A DNA stretch of 64,000 bases, from contig NZ_QGNZ01000001.1 in the NCBI RefSeq assembly GCF_003173595.1, positions 806,001 through 870,000 on the forward strand, in the 5' to 3' direction. Both the position numbers and the translations under genes were made by a program. This document shows, one piece after another, positions 7,569 to 16,588 of the stretch. The stretch is from Pedobacter yonginensis. Its GTDB lineage: Bacteria > Bacteroidota > Bacteroidia > Sphingobacteriales > Sphingobacteriaceae. How positions within the stretch are numbered: the first letter of the stretch is position 1; each line of letters begins with the position of its first letter. The notes under the pieces were generated by a model, which made no database searches, was not told where the DNA came from, and saw only the letters and a program-made list of their open reading frames with translations.

Positions 7569-9758
7569 ATGGACGTGAAAAAGTCGTTATTTGATAACCT
7601 GCAAAATTTCTTTGGGTTTGATAATTTCAAAGGTGATCAGGAGTCGATCATAACAAATATTTTAGAAGGCAACAATACTTTTGTTATAATGCCAACGGGC
7701 GGAGGGAAGTCTATATGCTATCAATTACCAGCTTTAATGAGCGAAGGAACAGCTATAGTGATTTCACCGCTAATTGCTTTAATGAAAAACCAAGTTGACC
7801 AATTGCGGGCTTTTGGTGGAAATGACAGCATCGCCCATTTTCTAAATTCATCACTAAACAAATCTGAAATTACACAAGTTAAGTCTGATCTTTTAAGTGG
7901 TCAAACTAAATTATTATACGTTGCGCCAGAATCGTTGGCCAAACAAGATAACATCGATTTTCTAAATCTCATCAAAATTTCTTTTGTTGCGGTTGATGAA
8001 GCCCATTGTATTTCTGAATGGGGACACGATTTCAGGCCGGAATACCGCAAAATAAGGCAGGTAATTAGTGGCTTGGGCGATAACATTCCAATTATTGCAT
8101 TAACGGCTACAGCAACGCCAAAAGTTCAACAAGATATTGTTAAAAATCTTGGAATGACAGAAGCCACCCTGTTTAAATCTTCTTTTAACAGGCCGAACCT
8201 ATTTTATGAAATCCGCCCAAAAAGAGACATTACGAAAGAAATTATAAAATACATTAAATCGAATCCAGGTAAATCTGGTATTATTTATTGTTTAAGCCGT
8301 AAAAAAGTAGAAGAGGTTGCGGAAGCTTTAAACCTTAACGGAATAAGTGCTCTACCTTACCATGCTGGTTTAGATCCAAAGGTTAGGGCCGATACTCAAG
8401 ATCGTTTCTTAATGGAAGATGCAGAGGTAATTGTGGCAACAATTGCTTTTGGTATGGGCATCGACAAACCCGACGTTCGATTTGTAATTCACCATGATGT
8501 ACCCAAAAGCATGGAAGGTTATTACCAAGAAACTGGTAGAGCCGGTCGGGATGGTGGAGAAGGGGTTTGTATCGCTTTTTACGCTCAGAAGGATGTAGAT
8601 AAGCTCGCAAAGTTTATGAAAGATAAACCTGTTTCTGAACGGGAAATCGGTACTCAAATTTTGAAAGAGGTTATTGATTATGCTGAATCTGGCGTTTGCA
8701 GAAGGAAGCAAATTTTGCATTACTTCGGCGAAAACTTTAATGAAACGGGTTGTAATTGCATGTGCGACAATTGCAAAAAACCTAAAAAGCAGTTTGATGC
8801 AGAACAGCACCTATCAATCTTATTAAAGTTTATCGAAAGCACGGGCGAGAAATTTGATGATGTACATTTATTGAATGTTTTTCTTGGATTAGAAACGGCT
8901 CAAACCATTGCATACGAACACAGTAAATTACCTGAGTTTGGAATTGGCAAACAAGATGGCGAGTTGATGTGGAAATCAATCGTTCGCCAAGCTGTTTTAA
9001 ACAACTACCTATTCAAGGATATAGACAACTATGGTCTGCTGAAATTAACGAAGCAAGGGAAAGATTTCATCATCAATCCATATAGCTTAAAATTTCTGTT
9101 AAACGAGCCGATTGAAAGCGGTACAGATGATGATGAGGATGAAGTAAAGCACGGTTCTGGAACGTTGGATAACCAACTTTTGCTCTTGTTGAAAGATCTT
9201 CGCAAGAAAATCGCTAAGCAAAAAAACGTCCCACCATTTGTTGTTTTCCAAGATCCATCTTTAGAAGAAATGTGTACGCATTATCCAATAACGATGGAAG
9301 AACTGCGTCAGATTTCTGGGGTAGGCTCTGGAAAAGCGATGAAATTTGGAACACCTTTCATCGATCTCATTAAAAAATATGTGGAAGATAATGATGTAGA
9401 GCGTCCAATTGACCTGATTATAAAAACACAGGCCAATAAATCGCAAATGAAGGTTTCGATCATCCAAAACATAGATAGACAGATTGGTTTGGAAGACATC
9501 GCCGATTCAAAAGGAATTACCTACGAAGAAATTCTAAAGGAAGTTGAATCTATCGTTAATTCGGGAACAAAGCTTAATTTGAACTATTTCATCGATGAAG
9601 TGATTGATGATGATAGGCAGGATGAAGTTTTCGATTATTTTAGAGCAGCGGAGAGTGATTCCATTGACGAAGCGCTGAATGAACTTGGTGAAACCGATTA
9701 TACCAGAGAAGAGATTCAATTGATGAGAATCAAATTTATGTCCGAATTAGGAAACTAA
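7569..9758 (+). CDS. recQ: ATP-dependent DNA helicase RecQ
   Basis: 729 residues from the ATG at 7569. Domain order: superfamily 2 helicase core with MPTGGGKSICYQLPA (Walker A), VDEAHCISEWGHDFRPEY (DEAH and aromatic-rich loop) and QETGRAGRDG (motif VI); RQC zinc region with the C-x-R...GCNCMCDNCKKP cysteines; winged helix; HRDC domain near VPPFVVFQDPSLEEMC; then a C-terminal extension of about 120 residues common in Bacteroidota. It unwinds DNA 3'-5' in recombination and fork repair. kdsA follows 52 bases downstream on the same strand. The frame extends upstream to a TTG at 7530 that overlaps the promoter and is disfavoured. Confidence 0.95.
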   Translation: MDVKKSLFDNLQNFFGFDNFKGDQESIITNILEGNNTFVIMPTGGGKSICYQLPALMSEGTAIVISPLIALMKNQVDQLRAFGGNDSIAHFLNSSLNKSEITQVKSDLLSGQTKLLYVAPESLAKQDNIDFLNLIKISFVAVDEAHCISEWGHDFRPEYRKIRQVISGLGDNIPIIALTATATPKVQQDIVKNLGMTEATLFKSSFNRPNLFYEIRPKRDITKEIIKYIKSNPGKSGIIYCLSRKKVEEVAEALNLNGISALPYHAGLDPKVRADTQDRFLMEDAEVIVATIAFGMGIDKPDVRFVIHHDVPKSMEGYYQETGRAGRDGGEGVCIAFYAQKDVDKLAKFMKDKPVSEREIGTQILKEVIDYAESGVCRRKQILHYFGENFNETGCNCMCDNCKKPKKQFDAEQHLSILLKFIESTGEKFDDVHLLNVFLGLETAQTIAYEHSKLPEFGIGKQDGELMWKSIVRQAVLNNYLFKDIDNYGLLKLTKQGKDFIINPYSLKFLLNEPIESGTDDDEDEVKHGSGTLDNQLLLLLKDLRKKIAKQKNVPPFVVFQDPSLEEMCTHYPITMEELRQISGVGSGKAMKFGTPFIDLIKKYVEDNDVERPIDLIIKTQANKSQMKVSIIQNIDRQIGLEDIADSKGITYEEILKEVESIVNSGTKLNLNYFIDEVIDDDRQDEVFDYFRAAESDSIDEALNELGETDYTREEIQLMRIKFMSELGN

Positions 9759-9810
9759 AAATAGAGTTGAGTCTCTCGAATACAGAGCGCTCAAATCTGA
9801 AAAATCAATT

Positions 9811-10623
9811 ATGCTTAACTATTTAGATAATATAAAAAACACACAGTCTGGAAATTTCTTTTTGATGGCTGGTCCATGTGCAATCGAAGGTGAGGATATT
9901 GCAATGAGGATAGCAGAAAAAATCATTACAATAACCGATAAACTGCAGATTCCATACATTTTTAAAGGCTCTTACCGCAAGGCGAATAGAAGTAAAGGAA
10001 GTTCGTTTACTGGAATTGGCGACGAAAAAGCATTACGAATTTTAGAAAGAATTGGTAGAGAATTTAACGTGCCAACGGTTACAGATATTCATGAAAGCGG
10101 CGAAGCTGCAATGGCTGCCGAATATGTAGATGTGCTGCAAATACCGGCATTTTTGTGTCGCCAAACCGATTTATTAATTGCTGCCGCCCACACCGGAAAA
10201 GTGGTTAATGTTAAAAAGGGTCAATTTCTTTCAGCTGGCTCAATGAAGTTTGCTGTAGAAAAGGTGAAAGAAGCCGGTAATGATAAAGTGATTTTAACCG
10301 ATAGGGGCAACACCTTTGGCTATCAAGATTTAATTGTAGATTACCGAGGTTTGCCAGAAATGCAAAGTTTTGGTGTACCGGTGGTGATGGATTGTACACA
10401 TTCTCTACAACAGCCGAACCAAAGTAGTGGCGTTACAGGTGGGAAACCTGAGCTGATTTTAACCATTGCAAAAGCAGCTATTGCAGTAGGGGCGGATGGT
10501 TTATTTATCGAAACACACCCCGATCCAGCAAACGCAAAATCTGATGGCGCAAACATGTTGCATTTAGATTTATTAGAAGAAACTCTAACTAAGTTGGTTA
10601 GAATTAGACAAGCAATTTTATAA
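9811..10623 (+). CDS. kdsA: 3-deoxy-8-phosphooctulonate synthase (KDO-8-P synthase)
   Basis: 270 residues, full length TIM barrel. Motifs include LMAGPCAIEGEDIA near residue 18, FKGSYRKANRSKGSSFTG near 50, GKVVNVKKGQFLSAG near 130 and ETHPDPANAKSDG near 232. It condenses phosphoenolpyruvate with arabinose-5-phosphate, so it uses the product of kdsD just upstream. The first residues of the metal site differ between the metal-dependent and independent classes; I cannot assign the class with confidence. The following DUF2071 gene begins 1 base after its stop, indicating co-translation. Confidence 0.95.
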   Translation: MLNYLDNIKNTQSGNFFLMAGPCAIEGEDIAMRIAEKIITITDKLQIPYIFKGSYRKANRSKGSSFTGIGDEKALRILERIGREFNVPTVTDIHESGEAAMAAEYVDVLQIPAFLCRQTDLLIAAAHTGKVVNVKKGQFLSAGSMKFAVEKVKEAGNDKVILTDRGNTFGYQDLIVDYRGLPEMQSFGVPVVMDCTHSLQQPNQSSGVTGGKPELILTIAKAAIAVGADGLFIETHPDPANAKSDGANMLHLDLLEETLTKLVRIRQAIL

Positions 10624-10624
10624 A

Positions 10625-11341
10625 TTGAACAATTCAAAAGTATTCCTCACGGCAGAATGGCGTAAATTGGCTTTAGCACAGTACGCTGTTGACGCCGAAA
10701 TTTTAAAGAAATATTTACCTCCACATACCGAGCTAGATGACTGGCAAGGGAAGTTTTATGTAAGCTTGGTTGGTTTTATGTTTCTAAATGTAAAATTGAG
10801 GGGTATCAATATTCCATACCATACTAACTTTGAGGAGGTTAACCTGCGCTTTTATGTGAAGTATTACGATAATGGAGTTTTAAAACGGGGCGCCGTATTC
10901 ATCAAAGAAATCGTTCCTTTGCCCGCCATAACTTTTGTTGCAAATACCATCTATAAAGAAAAATATCAAACCTTGCCCATGAAGCATGTTTGGATTGAAC
11001 AAGAACATCAAATTGAGGTAGATTATCTTTGGAAAAATAGAATATGGAATAAATTTTATGTCAAAGCCGATTCAAATGCAATAGATATTCCAGCGGGTAG
11101 CGAAGAAGAATTTATCACTGAGCATTATTGGGGCTACACAAAAATAGGACCCAATAGAACTTCTGAGTATGGCGTAGAACATCCGAGATGGAAAGTCTAT
11201 CCGGTTCAGGATTTCAAAATTGACGTAGATTTTACTGCAAATTATGGAAATGATTTTGCATTTCTGAATGGTGTCCAGCCAGATTCGGTTATGTTGGCAG
11301 AAGGTTCAGAGATTAAGGTAATGAAGGGTAAAAAGTTCTAA
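10625..11341 (+). CDS. DUF2071 (YqjF-like) family protein
   Basis: 238 residues with FLTAEWRKLALAQYAVDAEILKKYLPP at the N-terminus (the W-R/K-x-L start typical of DUF2071, a fold related to acetoacetate decarboxylase) and a GYTKIGPNRTSEYGVEHPRW segment near 180. The biochemical role is not established. The only start that keeps the whole domain is TTG at 10625-10627, one base after the kdsA stop, so it is probably translated by coupling to kdsA. Why it travels with a Kdo gene is unknown. Confidence 0.8.
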   Translation: MNNSKVFLTAEWRKLALAQYAVDAEILKKYLPPHTELDDWQGKFYVSLVGFMFLNVKLRGINIPYHTNFEEVNLRFYVKYYDNGVLKRGAVFIKEIVPLPAITFVANTIYKEKYQTLPMKHVWIEQEHQIEVDYLWKNRIWNKFYVKADSNAIDIPAGSEEEFITEHYWGYTKIGPNRTSEYGVEHPRWKVYPVQDFKIDVDFTANYGNDFAFLNGVQPDSVMLAEGSEIKVMKGKKF

Positions 11342-11409
11342 TTCTGTTCTATTTTTATCTTCTTGAAGGGCTAATAAACTTGAACTGATCCATCACAGCA
11401 ACTATAAAA

Positions 11410-11826
11410 TTATATCCTGTGGTAATCGCCACGCCACATTTTAATCTCTTTTTTGATTTCCTGCGGAGATAAATTGCCCGAAAGCGTTTTATCAACCAAA
11501 GATATTAGTTCATCATCACTCGCAAATCGGAGCGCTATAATTTGCCTCAACCTAAGCTGTGCGGGTAAAGGTTTGCCAGATAATATGAAATAGCGCAATT
11601 TCTCTTCGGCTCTTGCGGCCCTATCTTGTGCCTTTAACGAAAACATTCGTGCCATAAAGGCTGTAAACAATATCAATACAAAAGCTAAAGCAATTAAACC
11701 AGTAACTATGTTTGGTATAGATATTACGGTATAAATAGCCAAACCCAAGCCAAGCACAGTGAGGGGTATGGTTATGAAATGGAACAGTGGGTAAAATCTT
11801 TTGTGGTTGTTATAGTTTTGAGACAT
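11410..11826 (-). CDS. DUF6526 family membrane protein
   Basis: 138 residues with two membrane segments (about 12-33 and 37-60: FITIPLTVLGLGLAIYTVI and NIVTGLIALAFVLILFTAFM) followed by a soluble, charged tail. The tail contains KAQDRAARAEEKLRYFILSGKPLP, which I recognise as the hallmark of DUF6526. No function is known. Its start lies one base downstream of the OmpA gene stop in transcription order, so the two are co-transcribed. Confidence 0.75.
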   Translation of the reverse strand: MSQNYNNHKRFYPLFHFITIPLTVLGLGLAIYTVISIPNIVTGLIALAFVLILFTAFMARMFSLKAQDRAARAEEKLRYFILSGKPLPAQLRLRQIIALRFASDDELISLVDKTLSGNLSPQEIKKEIKMWRGDYHRI

Positions 11827-11827
11827 G

Positions 11828-13714
11828 TTAGATTTTTGTAATGAAAAATGATGTTCTTCGGTTATTTTTTCTGCCTAATTCTGTTTTATTGTCCGCAATC
11901 GGTTTTGTTTCTCCGAAGCCTTTAAAGGTAAGTCTTTTTTGATCTATATTATTTTTAACTAGATAATCGTAAACAGCACTTGCCCTATTCAAAGATAGTT
12001 TTTCGTTTAATTTATCATCCCCCACATTATCAGTATGGCCTTGAATTTCGATATTTACTTTTTCATTCTCATTTAAAAAATTAATCAAAATTTCCAATTC
12101 TTTAATTGATGGAGGTAAAAGATTGTACTTATTGGTATCAAAGAAAATATTTCTTAAAGTTACATTTGCTCCCGCTTTTATCTTTTCAATACTCACTTCA
12201 ATTTGATAAGGTTTATTAATGTCGCCACTTTTTAATTCGAAGTTTTCTGAATAAAACAAATAGCCTTCTGCACTTACGTTAAACATGTAGTTGCTTCCAA
12301 CAGGCATAACTGCTAAAAACTGCCCTGTTTCTGCATCTGTATAATCATCAAAAACAGTTTTATTCGTCTTTAAATCAATTACTTGCACATTACTTTCTAT
12401 GGTTTTATGACTGTCCTTATCTTTCACCGTACCTTTTACATATGTAATTTTCAGCGGTTTAGCCAGTTCTGGAATTCCAAAACTATAAATATCCTGCCCA
12501 CCAAACCCATCTTTCAAATTAGAAGAAAATAGCCCCAAGTTTCCATCAGCACTAACAATTAAGCCACTCTCATCTTCAAAAGAGTTAATGGGATAGCCAA
12601 TATTATTGGGTTTTTGCCACTTACCAGCTTCATCTATTCGGCTAAAGTATATATCTTTATTTCCGAAACCTGGCCAACCATCAGAAGAGAAGTAGAGCGT
12701 TTTTCCATCGGCATGCAAGAAAGGTGTATTCTCATCATAGGCTGTATTGATGTCAGCACCTAAATTGATTGCAGGTCCCCATTTAGCATCATCTGTTATT
12801 GTACTTTTCCAAATATCATATCCGCCAGAACCACCAGGTCTATTGCTAATAAAGTAGAGCGTTCTTCCATCAGGACTGATCGCAGGCTGAGATTCCCAGT
12901 ACTCTGAATTTACAGGTGAACCAACGTTGTAAGGTTCGCCCCAATCTTTACCTTCACGATGAGACACATAAATATCGCATCTCCCTAATCCATCCGGACG
13001 ATTACAACCTGTAAAAAAAAGGTATTTACCGTCTGGTGATATCGTTTGAGCACCTTCATTATACTTTGATGTATTGATTTTGTTGGATAGTGGAGTAGCA
13101 AGGTTCCAGGAGTTATTTTTAAACTGAGCTGTCCAAAAATCTTCATTACCATTTATTTGTCGCGTAAAAATGAGCGTTTCTCCATCGGCTGTAAGCGCTG
13201 GAAAATATTCAGCATCAGTGGTATTCACATTCTTACCCAAATTGTATGGCGTATATTTTACTGGCTTTTTTATGGCTTCAACTGCAAAATCACAATCGAG
13301 CAGATATTTTTTGGCTTTTCTGGTTTTATCAGATGATTTATCTGAAGCCAAGAATTCCGTAAAGTGCTGTTTAGCCTTAATATATTCGGTTGTTGCAAAT
13401 TCAGTTTCGGCCAGACCAAACAGTACATCTGGGGGAACATTTTTATTGATATCGATTGCTTTCTGGTAAGCAGATTTTGCTTCTGGATATTTCTTTTGAA
13501 TTTTATAAACATCTGCCAGTACGATATAGGCAACCTGAAATTGAGGATCTGCCTGTACAGCACTTTCTAAGAATTGCGTAGCCTCCGTATAATTTTGCTT
13601 CTGTAAAGCTGGATTAGCTTTTTCAAACAAGTTTTGTGCTTTTTTATTTGGGGATGATTGGCCAAAGCAATAAAGGCTTAGTACGCTAAAGATAAGGAGT
13701 AAGCGAAGTTTCAT
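11828..13714 (-). CDS. OmpA family protein with TPR and PD40 repeats
   Basis: 628 residues. A signal peptide (MKLRLLLIFSVLSLYCFGQ) leads into TPR repeats (about 25-130), a WD40-like PD40 propeller (about 165-410, repeated D-G-x-x-L-x-F motifs such as TADGETLIFTR and SPDGRTLYFISNRPGG), a carboxypeptidase-regulatory-like beta domain (about 425-500) and a C-terminal OmpA peptidoglycan-binding domain (about 520-628, IEIQGHTDNVGDDKLNEKLS). This architecture matches PorE-like and peptidoglycan-anchored envelope proteins of Bacteroidota; some members belong to the type IX secretion machinery. Whether this paralogue does is not shown. Confidence 0.9.
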   Translation of the reverse strand: MKLRLLLIFSVLSLYCFGQSSPNKKAQNLFEKANPALQKQNYTEATQFLESAVQADPQFQVAYIVLADVYKIQKKYPEAKSAYQKAIDINKNVPPDVLFGLAETEFATTEYIKAKQHFTEFLASDKSSDKTRKAKKYLLDCDFAVEAIKKPVKYTPYNLGKNVNTTDAEYFPALTADGETLIFTRQINGNEDFWTAQFKNNSWNLATPLSNKINTSKYNEGAQTISPDGKYLFFTGCNRPDGLGRCDIYVSHREGKDWGEPYNVGSPVNSEYWESQPAISPDGRTLYFISNRPGGSGGYDIWKSTITDDAKWGPAINLGADINTAYDENTPFLHADGKTLYFSSDGWPGFGNKDIYFSRIDEAGKWQKPNNIGYPINSFEDESGLIVSADGNLGLFSSNLKDGFGGQDIYSFGIPELAKPLKITYVKGTVKDKDSHKTIESNVQVIDLKTNKTVFDDYTDAETGQFLAVMPVGSNYMFNVSAEGYLFYSENFELKSGDINKPYQIEVSIEKIKAGANVTLRNIFFDTNKYNLLPPSIKELEILINFLNENEKVNIEIQGHTDNVGDDKLNEKLSLNRASAVYDYLVKNNIDQKRLTFKGFGETKPIADNKTELGRKNNRRTSFFITKI

Positions 13715-13749
13715 TACATCAACATTTGGTTAAAGCTAATGTAAACTAT

Positions 13750-14373
13750 TTATGGAATATTTAAAAATTTATGCGTTTGTAAAGAAATTTCCCATTTTGG
13801 GTTTGCCATTACATAATCAATGATGAGCGGAGTAATTTCTTTTGATTTCGACCACTCCGGCTGTAAATATAATTTGCATGTTGGCGATACCATTGCAGCA
13901 TATTCTTCAGCCCATTTAAAATCACTTTTATTGAATACAATAACTTTGAGCTCGTGAGCAAACGGAGTAATGTCTGGACGCGGTGCTTTAAACTTTTTAG
14001 GCGATAAGCAAATCCAATCCCAATTGCCTGAAAGCGGGTAAGCACCAGAAGTTTCAATAAAAGTTAGAATACCCCTTTCCTTTAGCTTATTGGTTAAATA
14101 ATCTAAGTTGTAGATTAAGGGTTCACCACCTGTAATTACAACGGCTTTTCCAGGGTACTGGTCTGCATGATCGACAATTACGTCTGATGGAGTAAGCGGG
14201 TGCAAATTGGCGTCCCAACTCTCCTTTACATCACACCAATGGCAACCAACATCGCAACCACCCAAACGAATAAAATAAGCCGCTTTTCCAGTATTAAATC
14301 CTTCGCCTTGTATGGTATAAAATTCTTCCATTAATGGAAGCAATGTGCCGTCTTCTGGTATTTCCTGTTTCAT
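13750..14373 (-). CDS. queE: 7-carboxy-7-deazaguanine synthase
   Basis: 207 residues. The radical SAM cluster motif is CDVGCHWCD near residue 40 (C-x3-C-x2-C), preceded by FYTIQGEGFNTGKAAYFIRL, the family start. VVITGGEPLIY near 74 is the glycine-rich SAM-binding motif, and LSPKKFKAP near 125 is also typical. The enzyme contracts 6-carboxytetrahydropterin to CDG, the precursor of queuosine in tRNA. It stands alone here; no other que gene is visible in the window. Confidence 0.93.
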   Translation of the reverse strand: MKQEIPEDGTLLPLMEEFYTIQGEGFNTGKAAYFIRLGGCDVGCHWCDVKESWDANLHPLTPSDVIVDHADQYPGKAVVITGGEPLIYNLDYLTNKLKERGILTFIETSGAYPLSGNWDWICLSPKKFKAPRPDITPFAHELKVIVFNKSDFKWAEEYAAMVSPTCKLYLQPEWSKSKEITPLIIDYVMANPKWEISLQTHKFLNIP

Positions 14374-14480
14374 TTTTGAGGATGCAAATATCCTAAAAAA
14401 ATATGGTGTAGCAGTTCCTCTTTTAAAATTTAATGCAAAGATGAAATAACACTGATATTTATTTGCTGTATTTTTGGAAT

Positions 14481-14816
14481 ATGCAATGGTTTAAAGTTTT
14501 AAATACCGCCCAAATTCCAACTTTTGATTCGATTAAAACAATCGCAGTGAATGGAAAACAAGTATGCATCATTAAAACTGCTGGTAAAATTTATGCAACT
14601 CAATCTTTTTGCCCACATGCGGGTGGAAATTTTGGAGGCGGTTGGTGCAAAAATGGTCAGCTTGTATGTCCTATCCATCGCTATGCATACAATTTGGAAA
14701 CAGGAAGAGGAGCGGAGGGCCAAGGCGATTATATTAACATTTTTCCTACAGAATTGAGGGAGGATGGCTTGTACATTGGTTTTAAAGAAAGCTGGTGGAG
14801 TAAATTGTGGGGGTAA
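14481..14816 (+). CDS. Rieske [2Fe-2S] ferredoxin-like protein
   Basis: 111 residues from the ATG at 14481. The Rieske ligands are Cys44-Pro-His46 (SFCPHAGG) and Cys63-Pro-Ile-His66 (LVCPIHRY). It lacks a signal or membrane anchor, so it is a cytosolic ferredoxin-type Rieske protein like the small subunits of nitrite reductase or aromatic oxygenases, but no oxygenase is nearby. An exact TAnnTTTG match (TATTTTTG, 14469-14476) lies just before the ATG, which would leave almost no leader; a TTG 18 bases upstream is in frame but overlaps that element. Confidence 0.87.
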   Translation: MQWFKVLNTAQIPTFDSIKTIAVNGKQVCIIKTAGKIYATQSFCPHAGGNFGGGWCKNGQLVCPIHRYAYNLETGRGAEGQGDYINIFPTELREDGLYIGFKESWWSKLWG

Positions 14817-14877
14817 ATCGAGGAATTTATTATTATTCAAGATTCCTGATTAATGTCGCAGCCTTCACCATCCCTAG

Positions 14878-15297
14878 TTAATTTAACAAATGCCGTCTAA
14901 AAAACTCCTGACAGTTAATCACTTCGATGTCAGCGAAATAAAAATCTTCAATATCCTCAGTGATGATGCATGTACAATCAACCGATAACGCGGCATAATA
15001 TTCCAATCCATCTTCGAAATCATGAATTGATTTATTAGATAGGGTATCAAAAACCCCACTTGGTGTATCGCCAGCAATTTTTAAGTACTGACAAAGCAAA
15101 TCAATTTTCTGTTTGGCCAACTGCGTTTTGTGTTTCTTCTCCGCAAAATAAAACGCAATCGCTAAACAAAGCGGAGAAGTGTAAAATTCAAATTTACGGT
15201 GTGAAGCCAAACTTAGAATTCTTGATGAATAGGTGAAAAGTGGATATTCTTTATTCAATACTGAAACGAGAACATTTGCATCCAAAAATATCTTCAT
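14878..15297 (-). CDS. PIN-domain toxin (VapC-like ribonuclease)
   Basis: 139 residues from ATG at 15295-15297. The PIN fold is shown by MKIFLDANVLVSVLN with the first catalytic Asp6, acidic residues in SIHDFEDGLEYYAALSVDC near 90-108 and the final CIITEDIEDF near 111-120. PIN toxins cleave RNA in a metal-dependent way. Its start is three bases after the stop of the small DUF6364-like gene, the order antitoxin-toxin. Fairly diverged from classical VapC. Confidence 0.85.
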   Translation of the reverse strand: MKIFLDANVLVSVLNKEYPLFTYSSRILSLASHRKFEFYTSPLCLAIAFYFAEKKHKTQLAKQKIDLLCQYLKIAGDTPSGVFDTLSNKSIHDFEDGLEYYAALSVDCTCIITEDIEDFYFADIEVINCQEFFRRHLLN

Positions 15298-15300
15298 CAA

Positions 15301-15561
15301 TTACTTTTTAGAAGAAAAGAATTCATCTTTTGATTTTTTGCGAGCAGACTTAACCGTTTTTTTGTATTCTATCTCGCCTTCGGCAACCATATTAACCCAA
15401 TCAGAAATAGGATAATCTTCGAGAGATTTATGATTGCTGGAGGTAACCTGAATCAATAAATGCTCAATTAAACGCGATAAACTGATATTATTATCGGCAG
15501 CATATTTTTTTGCTTGTTTAACTACATCTTGGTTAAAACTCAGCGTAAGTTTCGAATCCAT
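15301..15561 (-). CDS. Antitoxin, DUF6364 family
   Basis: 86 residues from ATG at 15559-15561. MDSKLTLSFNQDVVKQAKKYAADNNISLSRLIEHLL is a ribbon-helix-helix-like beginning characteristic of DUF6364; the tail is basic (SARKKSKDEFFSSKK). It would bind its own operator and neutralise the PIN toxin encoded three bases downstream. The frame extends to a GTG at 15579 but the family starts at the ATG. Pairing with a PIN gene supports the call. Confidence 0.82.
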   Translation of the reverse strand: MDSKLTLSFNQDVVKQAKKYAADNNISLSRLIEHLLIQVTSSNHKSLEDYPISDWVNMVAEGEIEYKKTVKSARKKSKDEFFSSKK

Positions 15562-15620
15562 AAAATAATTTTTATACACGAAGATAGTTATTACGTATCA
15601 GATATAAAAATATATACGTA

Positions 15621-15651
15621 AAAAAAAGCAACTCAAAACCTGAGTTGCTTT
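15621..15651 (-). terminator. Intrinsic terminator of the lepA-folD operon
   Basis: AAAGCAACTCA pairs with TGAGTTGCTTT (15625-15635 with 15641-15651) over a 5-base loop. On the minus strand the stem is followed by seven T, 46 bases past the folD stop. Confidence 0.85.
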
Positions 15652-15696
15652 CTAATGTATAAGTTCGATTCCTTGATCAATAAGCCAGAAACTTGT

Positions 15697-16578
15697 TTAA
15701 GAATATATTTCTTTCCTTGCAGAAGCCAGCGTATTTTTAAGTAAACCCACTATTGTCATTAAGCCTACACCACCAGGAACTGGAGTAATGTAAGCGGATT
15801 TTGGAGCGACATGGTCAAAATCTACGTCGCCATAAAGTTTAAAACCTGATTTGGTTTCAGTAGAAGTTTCTCTGTTAATGCCTACGTCGATAATAATCGC
15901 ACCTGGCTTAACCATGTCGGCTGTGATGAAATTCTTTTTTCCTATTGCAGCAATGATGATATCGGCTTGTAAAACCTGTTCTTTTAAATCCTTTGTACGC
16001 GAATGTGTTAGCGTGACAGTACAATTTCCTGGCTTAGCATTACGAGCCATCAATATGCTCATGGGGCTACCCACAATATTACTTCGACCAACAACAACGC
16101 AATGCATCCCGGCGGTATCAATATTATATTCTTGCAACATCAATAAAATTCCATACGGTGTAGCAGGGATGAAGCAGGGTAGGTTGCGCATCATTCGCCC
16201 TAAGTTAACCGGATGGAAACCATCAACGTCTTTACGGTAATCAATTTTCTCGGTAACTTTTTCTGGATCGATATGCTTTGGTAAGGGCAATTGAACAATT
16301 AATCCATCCACATCATCATCCTGATTAATTTCTTCAATTTTAGCCAATAACTCTTCTTCTGTAACCGAATTATCGTACCTGTGAAGTGATGACTTAAAAC
16401 CAACCTTTTCACAGTTTTTCATCTTACTGGCCACGTACGTTTCGCTACCACCATCATTACCAACCAAAATAGCAACCAAATGTGGCTTGCGACCGCTCTT
16501 ATTCAAAAATTCTGCAGCTTCTTCTGCAATTTGAACTTTAACTTTTTCTGATACGTATTTACCGTCTAATAATTTCAT
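15697..16578 (-). CDS. folD: Bifunctional methylenetetrahydrofolate dehydrogenase/cyclohydrolase
   Basis: 293 residues, full length. Signature 1 is around [22 protein letters not shown] near residue 38-60 with the catalytic Tyr and Lys; signature 2 is [18 protein letters not shown] near 268; the NADP-binding [14 protein letters not shown] lies near 165. It interconverts methylene-, methenyl- and formyl-tetrahydrofolate. It lies last in an operon lepA - glycosyltransferase - folD, with gaps of 7 and 10 bases. Confidence 0.97.
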   Translation of the reverse strand: MKLLDGKYVSEKVKVQIAEEAAEFLNKSGRKPHLVAILVGNDGGSETYVASKMKNCEKVGFKSSLHRYDNSVTEEELLAKIEEINQDDDVDGLIVQLPLPKHIDPEKVTEKIDYRKDVDGFHPVNLGRMMRNLPCFIPATPYGILLMLQEYNIDTAGMHCVVVGRSNIVGSPMSILMARNAKPGNCTVTLTHSRTKDLKEQVLQADIIIAAIGKKNFITADMVKPGAIIIDVGINRETSTETKSGFKLYGDVDFDHVAPKSAYITPVPGGVGLMTIVGLLKNTLASARKEIYS

Positions 16579-16588
16579 TAAACTTTAA

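Noticed and set aside
8383..8810. Long open frames antisense to recQ
   Set aside because: They are reading-frame shadows of recQ with no start context and no protein-like composition.
15663..15672. GTTCGATTCC, resembling a tRNA T-loop
   Set aside because: No acceptor stem, anticodon arm or CCA end can be formed around it; it lies just after a terminator.
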